The notes under the pieces are model-generated. The model was given only the letters and a program-made list of their open reading frames with translations. It was not told the DNA's origin and searched no databases. Source: Rhizophlyctis rosea (Eukaryota; Chytridiomycota; Chytridiomycetes; Rhizophlyctidales; Rhizophlyctidaceae). From it: a stretch of DNA of 63,226 nucleotides. The position numbers and the translations under genes are program-made. Shown here piece by piece: positions 21,590 through 30,386 of this stretch. The number at the start of each line of letters is the position of its first letter. Within the stretch, counting starts at the first letter, position 1. The stretch lies in the NCBI GenBank assembly GCA_027596075.1, contig JADGJC010000241.1, forward strand, positions 1 through 63,226, in the 5' to 3' direction.

Positions 21590-22894
21590 ATGCCCTCCCT
21601 CCAAACCTTCCCCGACATCCTCATCACCCTCTTTGCGCACCCATCCCTATCCGTCGCAGACCTCCTCAAATGCGAGCGTGTTTGTCGGCAATGGCTTCTC
21701 CTTCTCCGCGCCGGGCAGAACCAGATCTGGAAGCAGAAACTCGTCGAGGCGTTTCCGGAGGGGTGTTTGCCGGTGCTGTACGGGAGGGAAATTTGGCGTG
21801 ATGTGGCGGTTTTGTGGTGGGCTTGGAGGCGGCCGTGGACGCATGGTTCGGTGGATTCGGTGATGGAGGTAGAGGAGGTGGAGGTTGACGATGTACTTCC
21901 GACGAAAGATGGCATTGTCAGAGATTTAATGACAGTGAGCGTAGGTTTGGACGCGTACAATCCTGCGCGGCTTCAGGTGCTTGGGGCACGTTGGGATGGT
22001 CAAGTAATTTTGGCGAAGGTGACTGATAATCGTAGCTATTGGCGGGACCTTGATGTGGTCTTTGAAGAATCAACGAAAACACTAGACCGAGTCGATGATA
22101 TATTCCCCATTCGATTCAAACGAACCAACATCATTGCGCGCTGTAGCGACACCAGTGCTAAGAATTTCAGAAGATCACAAGTCGTTTCACTCCACAACTG
22201 GGATACCGACGAGATCATTGCTGAACGGAAAGCCACCCCGTTTTCGACCAATATTTGCGGACATTATATGCCGGAGCTTGTTACCATCCAACCTGAAGGC
22301 TTTTTACACATGGAGGTTACCTCCCTGCACGATCAGTACTCCGATCTTTGGGACTCCCAATGCGTTTCGCGTTTTGCTGATGACAGGGACTTTACGGACT
22401 TCAACGAAACCTTCTTTGTTTACGCTTCCTACCCTTGTCGTCCGATTCACGACCGCCCCAATCCTGGCCACCTCAACGTAATGCGTCTTCACGATCGAAA
22501 GCGAATCGCATCATTTCCGTTGCCCGATGTCGAAATTTGGAAGTTGGAAATCAATCGGTTCAATGTCTTTCTGACGTTTTCTACGTGGGAGTGTTGGGTG
22601 TTTGACTTCAATTTGACTCTTCTTTACACCCTTCCATCCATTGGGACGAACCAATGTGTTCATCAATGCTACGATGACTTGGAACTCCGGAAATCGGCGG
22701 AGGGCGCGTTGGCGATCGTGGATCCGTTCAAGAGGGGTCACAAAGTTTTCCCAGGATTGGGGGGATTCGGGGGCCATGAGGGGGGAAGTAGGGAGGGATA
22801 TTACTTTACGGTGGTGGAGTATCCTGTTGATGGCAAGGGGAAGAGGACTGGGGCTGGGGGTCAATACCGGCGTTATTTCCGTTGGGTGAATTAG
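21590..22894 (+). CDS. F-box family copy 5, the intact copy
   Basis: A single exon of 434 codons with its own ATG (MPSLQTFPDILITLFAHPSL). F-box, about residues 4-45, includes CERVCRQWLLLL. Next is QIWKQKLVEAFPEG, then the Trp-rich block EIWRDVAVLWWAWRRPW (about 70-86), an acidic VEEVEVDDVLP segment, RWDGQVI, a CGHYMPE motif, FNETFFVYA, RFNVFLTFSTWECWVFDFNL and the terminal RTGAGGQYRRYFRWVN. This is the only one of the six copies with start, frame and stop all intact, so it serves as the family reference. The F-box predicts SKP1 binding and a role as ubiquitin-ligase adaptor. The 350-residue remainder matches no domain I know and has no visible WD, Kelch or LRR repeats. The gene appears intronless, unlike most neighbours. 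Confidence 0.88.
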   Translation: MPSLQTFPDILITLFAHPSLSVADLLKCERVCRQWLLLLRAGQNQIWKQKLVEAFPEGCLPVLYGREIWRDVAVLWWAWRRPWTHGSVDSVMEVEEVEVDDVLPTKDGIVRDLMTVSVGLDAYNPARLQVLGARWDGQVILAKVTDNRSYWRDLDVVFEESTKTLDRVDDIFPIRFKRTNIIARCSDTSAKNFRRSQVVSLHNWDTDEIIAERKATPFSTNICGHYMPELVTIQPEGFLHMEVTSLHDQYSDLWDSQCVSRFADDRDFTDFNETFFVYASYPCRPIHDRPNPGHLNVMRLHDRKRIASFPLPDVEIWKLEINRFNVFLTFSTWECWVFDFNLTLLYTLPSIGTNQCVHQCYDDLELRKSAEGALAIVDPFKRGHKVFPGLGGFGGHEGGSREGYYFTVVEYPVDGKGKRTGAGGQYRRYFRWVN

Positions 22895-23432
22895 ATTAGG
22901 ATGTGGGGGGATTAGGTTAGCGGGTGGGTTGTTGGGGTGTGGTTTGTGGGAGTGTATGAAATGACTAGGTCAGCATAGCAGGTGTAATATCATTAGAAGA
23001 TGACTTACATGGTGATGGGGTAGTCGTCCAATAGATCAATGTCCCCTGAAGCGGCCTTTTCACGTCCAAGATCCATTCTGATGATCTTCGGTCGACGAAA
23101 GAGATGGTTGCGGCAGCGCCGTGTTGGTTGTGGGTGCAGAAGAAGGTTCTCTGTCAGGGGTTTTCGATTGTCTTTGGATGTAAGGCTCGTGTGGCGCAGC
23201 TCTTGCCGCGCAGTATGTTTGTTTGATCTCAAGTTGATCTCAAGTGCTGCTTCCTTTCCCATCGCTCACACTCAGATATTCTCATCTCGCTCTTCTGAGC
23301 AACACAAATTCATTGTGGATACCAAATATCCGAAACGTTCCCTCTCAGAGCAAAGCATACATACAATCGACGTATTGGATTTCCAAAGGACGTTGCCATC
23401 CTCTCCCGTGTCACGGGCAACCAACTCCAATC
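22895..23432. other. Region between F-box copies 5 and 6, no gene
   Basis: This is the intergenic spacer of a same-strand pair. Frames here run into copy 6 without a start of their own. Confidence 0.45.
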
Positions 23433-24758
23433 ATGACAACCCTCCAAACCTGCGCCGACATCCTCATCCTCCTCTTTGCACACCCCACCATAACCGTACG
23501 CGATCTCCTCACTTGCGAGCGCGTCTGTAAGCAATGGCTTCTCGTTCTTCGTGCAAGTCAGCACCAGATCTGGAAGCAGAAACTTGTTGATTCCCGGTCC
23601 TTTCCGCCTGGCTGTTTGCCGGTACTCTACGGGCACGAAGTTTGGCGGGATGTGGTAGTTTTGTGGTGGGCTTGGAGGCGGCCGTGGGAGCCTAAGGACG
23701 CATCGTGGTTAGAGGCGGAGGAGGTTGAGGTTGGGGATGTAGTTCCGCGGAGAGATGGAGTTGTGAGAGACGTTACTAGTGCGATGAATGTTGATGGCCC
23801 GTACCGCAGTCGGGTGAAGGTCTTTGGTACTCGTCCGGACGGTCAAATAGTCGTCGGCGATGGACGGACCAAAAAGTTCTATCGCCACATAGACCGTGTG
23901 TTGAAAGAAACGCCAAGTCCAACTCCGACGTTCAAAAACATCTCCCCCATCAAATTCAAGCGCACAAACATCCTTACCTATAACGTAGAATCACTCAACG
24001 ACGGCGTCGTAAGGCGATACTCGAGAGTAGTAGAATGGGACACGGGAGAGATCATTGGTCAACGACCCCGCCGACCGACAGGACACCACATATGTGGCAA
24101 CCACATGACGGAGAAGGCCGGCAGCTCCGGTGTAGGGGACTACGTCAAAATCTTCCCACTAGATGACACATTTGCCGCTTTCGAGAGTCGCAAGCCTCTC
24201 ATAAGAAAGTGTCTCTACTACGACATGAACGAAACACTGCTTGCGTAAATCTTTGAAGTAGAAGCATGGGATGATCGTAAGCCCAACCCCGGTCGCTTGA
24301 ACCTTCTTCGTCTCTCCGACCGCCAACTAGTCGTGTCAGGCTGCATCGAAAACACCACTCACAGCCGTGGCCTGACGCTAACCCGTCTGAATGTCTTCAT
24401 ACAAACGGCGTTTGATTGTAGGGTGTATGATCTGCGCCTAAGGCACTTATACACTTTCCGTAACTGGTCGGACATTGATCAGATCCATGACTGGATGGCG
24501 ATGGGCAGGTTTCGTGGACGGGGTTTGTCATATGTGAGAGATGTCGGGAATGGTTTGGCGGTGTTTGATCCGAAAAGTAGGACGTGTCGACAAGTTCGGC
24601 ATTCGAGGAGGGTGCATGATAGGGAGAGGGATTCGGATGGGAGGAAGAGGGAGAAGGGGGGTTATTTTTTCCCGGTGGTTGATTATCCGGTTGATGGGGA
24701 GGGGAAGAGGACGGGTGCTGGAGGGGAGTGTCGGTATTATTGGAGGTGGATGCAGTGA
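23433..24758 (+). pseudogene. F-box family copy 6, single in-frame stop
   Basis: The ATG at 23433 (MTTLQTCADILILLFAHPTI) starts a frame that keeps every family block: CERVCKQWLLVL, EVWRDVVVLWWAWRRPW, RPDGQIVV, CGNHM and NETLLA. The only break is TAA at 24246-24248, exactly where copies 4 and 5 have Tyr (IAY, FVY) in the NET motif region. The same frame then continues without interruption through RLNVFIQTAFDCRVYDLRL, IHDWMAMG and DPKSRTC to the terminal RTGAGGECRYYWRWMQ. One base change (TAC or TAT to TAA) explains the loss. The product would be 271 residues, retaining the F-box but losing the C-terminal half. Very recent inactivation, readthrough or a functional short form are all possible. 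Confidence 0.85.
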
Positions 24759-25189
24759 GGAGTAGGTTGGGGTGTGGTATGCTGTTGGTAGATATAAGCC
24801 GTGTGGAATAACTAGTGTTTATATCTTCAATTTTACCTCTTTGTTTGAAGGCATAGTTTTTCTGACAATGGGCGCGAGAAAGAAATCATGCTTGGAATCT
24901 CGATACTATCAACGAGCGGTGTTTGATAGCCTCAAAAATCATGTGTCAGCTCTGATGGAGTATGCGGGTTTGAAGGCGTTTATCTCATTTCCCTCATTTC
25001 ATTCCCAATCGAGGTCATCCAGAAACGGATGACACTTTTCGGACAAATATTCACTTTCATGCGTGTAATCTATTTGGTTCCACAGCAATAAAACCAAGCA
25101 CGATACCACTACCTCCGTCTTGACGGCCCATACTCCTTCCGATCATCATCTCTATGCCGTCGCCCCTCATCCCGTTCCATATCCCGACT
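24759..25189. other. Tail-to-tail intergenic region, no gene
   Basis: This contains the 3' flanks of F-box copy 6 and the TTC14-like gene. No coding signal is seen. Confidence 0.5.
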
Positions 25190-27196
25190 TCAATACCTTC
25201 CCTCCTGTCCATTCCACCCTCCATACCTGCTCCCACCATCCCGTCTCCCTCCTCCCCACTTCTTTTCCTCCTCCTTCTTCACCACGGGCTCCTTCTCCAC
25301 ACAATCCTCCCTCCGCGGCACCACAACCGCACTTGCCTTCACATCAAACCCCTTCGACCTCCAATTACTCCACTCAACCTCCTCTCCCTCCTGCTCAACA
25401 TCCACCCCCCGCGACTTCCAATCTCCCCATTCTCCCAACTCCTCCTTACCACCACCCCCCTTCTCCCTCCACTCCCGGCCCCCATCAGGACTCTTCCACA
25501 CACCCTCGCGTGACCGGCCCCTCGATCGCCGCCTCGTCGACTGCCCCTTCCGTCCCCGCTCCAAAGACCCACCCCTTTCCCTTGACTCCTCTTCATCACT
25601 CCGATACCGTCCCCGCTTCCGTCTCCTGTCATCACTTCTGTAACTGCTCCCGCTGCTGCTCCGGCTACTACTACTACTCGTACTCCGCTTTCGTCGCTTC
25701 TTCTTGGTTTTCTTCCTTTTCTTATCTTTCGACTTTTTCTCCTTGCGAGGTTGATCGTTCGCCTGCAGTGACGGCCGGGCATCATCTATGTAGATTGCGG
25801 AAGACGTGGCGCGGGAAGTTTTCGATGGGATGGGAAGACTTGGTTCGACGGGTAGGCGTTTTTTGGCGGAGGGGTTTGGGTCGTAATCCGCCGGCTGTTG
25901 CGATTGATGAGATGCCAGCTCGATGCAACGCATTTGCCAGGAGGAAGTTCCACCATGCATTGAACTTCATATCTTACCAGAAGAAACTCCCCGTCCAAAG
26001 CACTTTGCTTCTCCCGTTCAATTTCCGCCACCTTCTCTTGGACACGACCCAGGAAGTTGTGCGCGTTCTCATGTTTCGGATTGATCTCCAAGGCTTTTTT
26101 GAAGTCGTCAACGGCTGCATCATAATTTTTATCTCCCGCGAATCTAAGTAAGTTACATCAGGGAAAATTGAAAGCCATAACCCGCAATATGTCCTCTGTA
26201 ACAGTTTGTTGACACTTACACACATCCACGCGCGACATATGCCTCGACGCACTTCGGGTCGAGCTCTAACGCAGACATGTACTTCTTCAGGGCTTTATGG
26301 TGCTCGCCACTTTTGAAGAGCTTAACCCCATCTTCCACGCTGGGGAAAATGTAAGATTTGTGTTTCAACATCAGTCAGTCACGCAAAAAAACCGTACTAT
26401 TTATTTGCATATTCTCGATTCTGCCGCTTCTTCAAGGAGTTGTGGTCGACTGGTTCTCCTTTGTTATCAAACCTGCAGGCAGTTGCGCGACTCAAAGATG
26501 AGGAATCGAGAGAAGAAAGAACCCACTTACAAAATCCATTAGAGTAACAATCAACGAACGTACCGTGCTGGAAGCGTCTTGATGTCCATCAGCAAACTCC
26601 CAGTCCCGTCAATGCCCGTATCCTTCAGAAACTGATCCACTGCGAACAAGTTATCCTCCTCGTAGCGAGGAAGCGTGAATGGTCCTCTCTGTGTTTGCCC
26701 CTGCGACCGTTCCTCTACTTCCCCGCGAAGTCTTTTGATTCCCGAAGCTATGTGTGGCTTCTTGAAGAGCGACTGGATCACTGGTTCCAGCCGTTCGTCG
26801 ACCATTCGTGGGGGCGGTGGTGGAGGCGGCAGAGGATCATTGATATCTGACCTGCGAAAGTCATACTGGGAGTATGGCTGGTCGCCGTTGGACGTTCCAG
26901 GGCCGCGCATGCGGCCATCATGTCCACCACCGTTTCCGTCATATCCGCCGTAGTAGGGAGTTTGGCCGTGCGACCAGTATGGTTGTTCGGACTCATAAGC
27001 GTTATCTGAATAGGTTGACGATCGTCGCTGCGGTATGGTTTGGTTCAGGTTGGAAAGGTGACGTTGAACGCAGCACCGGGAAGGCAGTTTATGGGAAATG
27101 TGTAGGACAACCGTCGTCGGGAGGGTGCATTAGGCTCCTTCTGAAATCCTTAGGATTGACAGCATAGATAGATAGTACCTGAGGATATCTGTGCAT
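25190..27196 (-). CDS. TTC14-like TPR protein with RS-rich tail
   Basis: Six exons (27196-27179, 27027-26564, 26472-26398, 26339-26220, 26143-25978, 25894-25190) give 515 residues. The N-terminal part is Gly/Tyr/Pro-rich with a proline run. Then comes RFDNKGEPVDHNSLKKRQNR, a motif I recognise from animal TTC14, followed by TPR repeats (KLFKSGEHHKALKKYMSALE, ARGCVFAGDKNYDAAVDDF, KALEINPKHENAHNFLGRV). The C-terminal 235 residues are highly charged with KKRRKRSTSSSSSRSSSG-like stretches, typical of splicing-associated nuclear proteins. The S1 domain of animal TTC14 is not seen. The start (an 18-base first exon) is the least certain part, since an additional upstream exon is possible. It is divergent to REV7. 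Confidence 0.8.
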
Positions 27197-27501
27197 GACG
27201 TATTTGTCGCGGACGGCAGCGCCTTCTCTGTTTTGCAGAGTAGGGGTACTTGCAGAGGTACTGTCGATAAACTATATATTTGTGGAATTCAACGATTAGA
27301 TGTGCATATTTTTGCCTTCGATGGGCCATAAATAGGTACCGCGGGTAGCCATAAAAGGAATAATGAGGTCGTGGCTAAGCCGCATGACGCGCCATTTAGA
27401 ATGTGGGATGCCTGTCAAACTCAAACACGACTCCTTCATTCGCAGTCCACATCCTGACCATACCCCGTTCCCACCGAACACCGCTATCCACCGTCGTCAA
27501 A
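27197..27501. promoter_or_regulatory. Shared divergent promoter of TTC14-like gene and REV7
   Basis: The start codons face outward across about 305 bases, implying a bidirectional promoter. There is an AT-rich patch (AACTATATATTTG) near 27270. If the TTC14-like gene has an extra first exon it would lie here. Confidence 0.4.
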
Positions 27502-28663
27502 ATGCCAACAGAGGATGACCTCTTCGCGGCCAGTGGGCAAGACACTGAGGCTCGCCTGAGTCACTCCGGTAAAGCAAGAGTTGCGCTCAGTATTCGCAAA
27601 CAACGTCTCACTGCAAACTTCATCCCGCAGCACTGATCGGTTGGTTTGTGTCTGCAGTGGTGGCCCATCATATTTACCCAGATTCTCAACCTATCCCCAT
27701 AAAGACGTGCTTGTGCACTTCTTAGAAGCTGCCATTCACTATATTCTCTACATCCGCAACGTATACCCAGCAGGTAGCTACATTTCTACATTTGGTCCTC
27801 CTTTCATAAGCCCGCAACTCACATCACCTGTCTTCAGATCTATTTGAGCCTCGAAAGCTCTACAATGTCCCCGTGCGCATGTCAAGACACCCAACACTCA
27901 ACTCGTACATCGCACACGTCCTGACAGCAGTGCGGCCCGATTTATTGAAAGTAAGACTGCAAAACACTCCAAACGACAAGGCGTTCCATCTTGGCTGACT
28001 GGATTATTAAGGGCATCGTGAAAAAAATCTACATCCCGATACTCAATCCAACCACCAATAAACCGGTCGAGAAGTTTACATTTCAGATCAAAGATTTACT
28101 GTCGGGCATTGAAGGGGAGGCATTACAAAGGTAAGTTTGTCCTGCTTACGGAACTCATGGATTCGGCATTTTGACGATGCATATTGACAGCACAGAAACA
28201 AGCGTCAATGCATCCGACATCGAAACCTATTTACGCTCCTTCCTCCTCAAAATCTCCGTCTGTGAGTCAATGCTGACGCCCAATCCGCCAAATTGCACCT
28301 TTTGCATAATGATGGAATTGGAAGAGCTTGCGGGCCCTCCATCATCGGCTGAGAAGGTAATATTCAATGGGAAAGGTTGGGAATTGATCAATCACCTCTT
28401 TGACATGCTGAGACACCTGAATCTAGGATGTACCGTGGGTGCACGGTGAGGAATCAGAGATCAGAGTACCACAACCGTCAATGATACCGCTAAAGACCAT
28501 GGACGCGGGCATAATAAAGGTATGCCCGATCTCGAAAGTGTATTATTGAGACCGACTGACACTGATCGCTTCTCATCAGATGCAACTATTTGTGGAGGAA
28601 GCAGATGAGAAATCTACACCTGCGTCACAGGCGTCCCTCATATCTGATAGGAGTATCGATTGA
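27502..28663 (+). CDS. REV7: REV7/MAD2L2 HORMA-domain protein
   Basis: Seven exons (27502-27568, 27705-27773, 27838-27950, 28012-28130, 28191-28356, 28427-28519, 28580-28663) give 236 residues, near the usual 210-250. REV7 is the HORMA subunit that links REV1 and REV3 in DNA polymerase zeta for translesion synthesis. In animals it also acts in shieldin and mitotic control. The HORMA core shows DVLVHFLEAAIHYILYIRNV, VYPADLFEPRKLYNVPVRMS, NKPVEKFTFQI, YLRSFLLKISVCESML, NPPNCTF and the C-terminal safety-belt segment IPLKTMDAGIIKMQLFVEE, all in REV7 order. The first intron acceptor (ATAAAG before ACGTGC) is weak, so the exact joint of exon 1 may differ. Confidence 0.9.
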
Positions 28664-29541
28664 AATATATCTCTCGACGATGAGTTTTGACCCATGTGTG
28701 CTAGCTCAAGTCATTCGTCTTTCCTCAAGATCTGTGTCGCAACCCGAAATGATCAGAAGAGTTCAACATGTCATCAATGGTAGTGAAATGTGACACTTCA
28801 GCAATTCTCGTGCCATGGAAAGAGCGCTGACGTGACGAGACTAACCTGCAATGAAACATACCGGTATAGTGAGTGCACCGGTATTGTGTGATGGACAGCT
28901 GGGGTCTTGGTGGGAAGGGATGGTTTGGAACCGAGTCCCTCGCCTTCCAAACACGCGTCGGCTGCGCCACAAATAATTCCTCCTTCCTACACCTTTTTCT
29001 TACCCCACAATTTAGAGTTTTTGTCGTTACCGTTGGCCACCCCATATGTGTGGATGGCTAGCAAACTTTTATGCTTGGTATGATGCACTGTGTGGAACGT
29101 ACCGTACAGCGATGGTTCCAAGACATCAGCCGTTGCGCCCCATGCGTGCGCATCATTGGTGAGTTGCATAATTGAGAACGCCACCATGCCGGTGGACGGA
29201 TTAACTGGATTTCACAACCCACATGGGCATGCATTCTTCAATATCTAAGACCCACCAGTTGCGCTCCAAACCTCACTTGCACATGATGATGAAAACGGTA
29301 GCCTTCCAGCGGGGGGGCAGACCAACGGGATGGCATGTTACCCCACAATATGCCTGCTGCAGGGCACACGAGGAGTCCTGGACTCAAGCTATGTCAGTGA
29401 TATTGATAACTCCTCTTCAGTGATGCTGTCCCTATAAAAAGGCCCGCACTTTTCACTTCTCACCCCTCCCTCTCCATCACAACCGCCCATCATCACCCAA
29501 AGCACTCCCATCATCCTTTCTCCCGCACATAAAACAAAACC
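28664..29541. other. Upstream region of secreted cysteine-rich gene
   Basis: No gene is seen in about 880 bases. The last 110 bases hold a TATA box and a C-rich leader for the small secreted protein. Confidence 0.5.
29433..29440 (+). promoter_or_regulatory. TATA box of the secreted cysteine-rich gene
   Basis: TATAAAAA lies about 102 bases before the start codon at 29542, followed by a pyrimidine-rich leader (CCCTCCCTCTCC), the usual layout of strongly or inducibly expressed small fungal genes. Confidence 0.6.
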
Positions 29542-29757
29542 ATGCTCCTAACACTCAAATCCATCTTCGCAACCCTCCTTCTCATCACCCTCGCTTCCAC
29601 AGCCGTTGAAGCAACCTGCCGAACTCAATGCGCTGGCTCCGGTAGCCCTTCTTGCGAGACCAACTGTATTGCCGCTTGCAAGTTCCGGTGCACAACTATC
29701 TGTGCGGGATCTGGGTCTCCGTCGTGTGCGACGAATTGCCAGGCTGCTTGTCGTTGA
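29542..29757 (+). CDS. Small secreted cysteine-rich protein with duplicated motif
   Basis: A single exon of 71 residues. The first 24 or so form a clear signal peptide (MLLTLKSIFATLLLITLAST, then AVEA with a likely cut before TCRTQC). The mature 47 residues are two near-identical units, each with five cysteines spaced C-x3-C-x7-C-x3-C-x3-C, both containing the core CAGSGSPSC followed by Thr-Asn-Cys and Ala-Ala-Cys. Ten cysteines in 47 residues implies an extracellular disulfide-rich fold. I know no named family with this repeat. A role as an effector-like, antimicrobial or wall-associated peptide is speculation from size, secretion and cysteine content. The TATA box upstream and AATAAA at 29945 frame a compact transcription unit. 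Confidence 0.85.
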   Translation: MLLTLKSIFATLLLITLASTAVEATCRTQCAGSGSPSCETNCIAACKFRCTTICAGSGSPSCATNCQAACR

Positions 29758-30386
29758 GTATGAGTATGTGTGTCGGGAGGGTGTATGTATTTGCGGCGCG
29801 TTCTGCTTCCAGGAAGGTTGCTCATATCCTAACGTGAACAGAGCTCGGCACCTCCGCGAATATCAAGTACTACATAGCACAAGAGTCTGGCCATTGGCGT
29901 ACATGATTGGCAGGATGGAATGCAAGCGGGTTACGTACTTTTGAAATAAAGTATTGCTTCATACTTGGCTGCTTAGATTGTGCGACAGACTAAATGATAC
30001 TCCAATGCATGTGTATTGATGCAACGCCAAAGAACTAAAAATAACAAATCTTTACAAGACCATAAGAAAAAAAACAAAGGAAAGAAAAAGACTATATACA
30101 AATGCAAATTGCGAAACACCCGCTAAGACACTCCCGCTTCATCGTTTCTCCCAACCCCAACGTGGACCTGAATAAAGATGATGATAATAATTTACATTTT
30201 CTGCAAAGATAAGTGGACTTCTCCGTTCCCATTCCTCCTCGCTTATTTGTGTGCGTTTTTGTAGTTGATTTTGTTCCGCTTTGTGCAATTCTCAAGCGGA
30301 TCCCATTCGTCGTCTCCTTCTCAATGACCACCCTTCCCTCCTCACGTTCGCTCTTCCTGACCTCCGCCCATCAACAATCAATCCTC
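29758..30386. other. Tail-to-tail intergenic region
   Basis: This holds the 3' flank of the cysteine-rich gene, including its likely polyadenylation signal, and the 3' flank of the large disordered membrane-protein gene. No other gene is seen. Confidence 0.5.
29945..29950 (+). terminator. Likely polyadenylation signal AATAAA
   Basis: A canonical AATAAA sits about 190 bases after the stop codon of the secreted cysteine-rich protein. The assignment is by position only. Confidence 0.45.

Noticed and set aside
25120..26151. 343-codon forward Pro/Ser/His-rich frame opposite the TTC14-like gene
   Set aside because: It is the antisense of the RS-rich tail, and the reverse strand has TPR motifs and consistent splicing.
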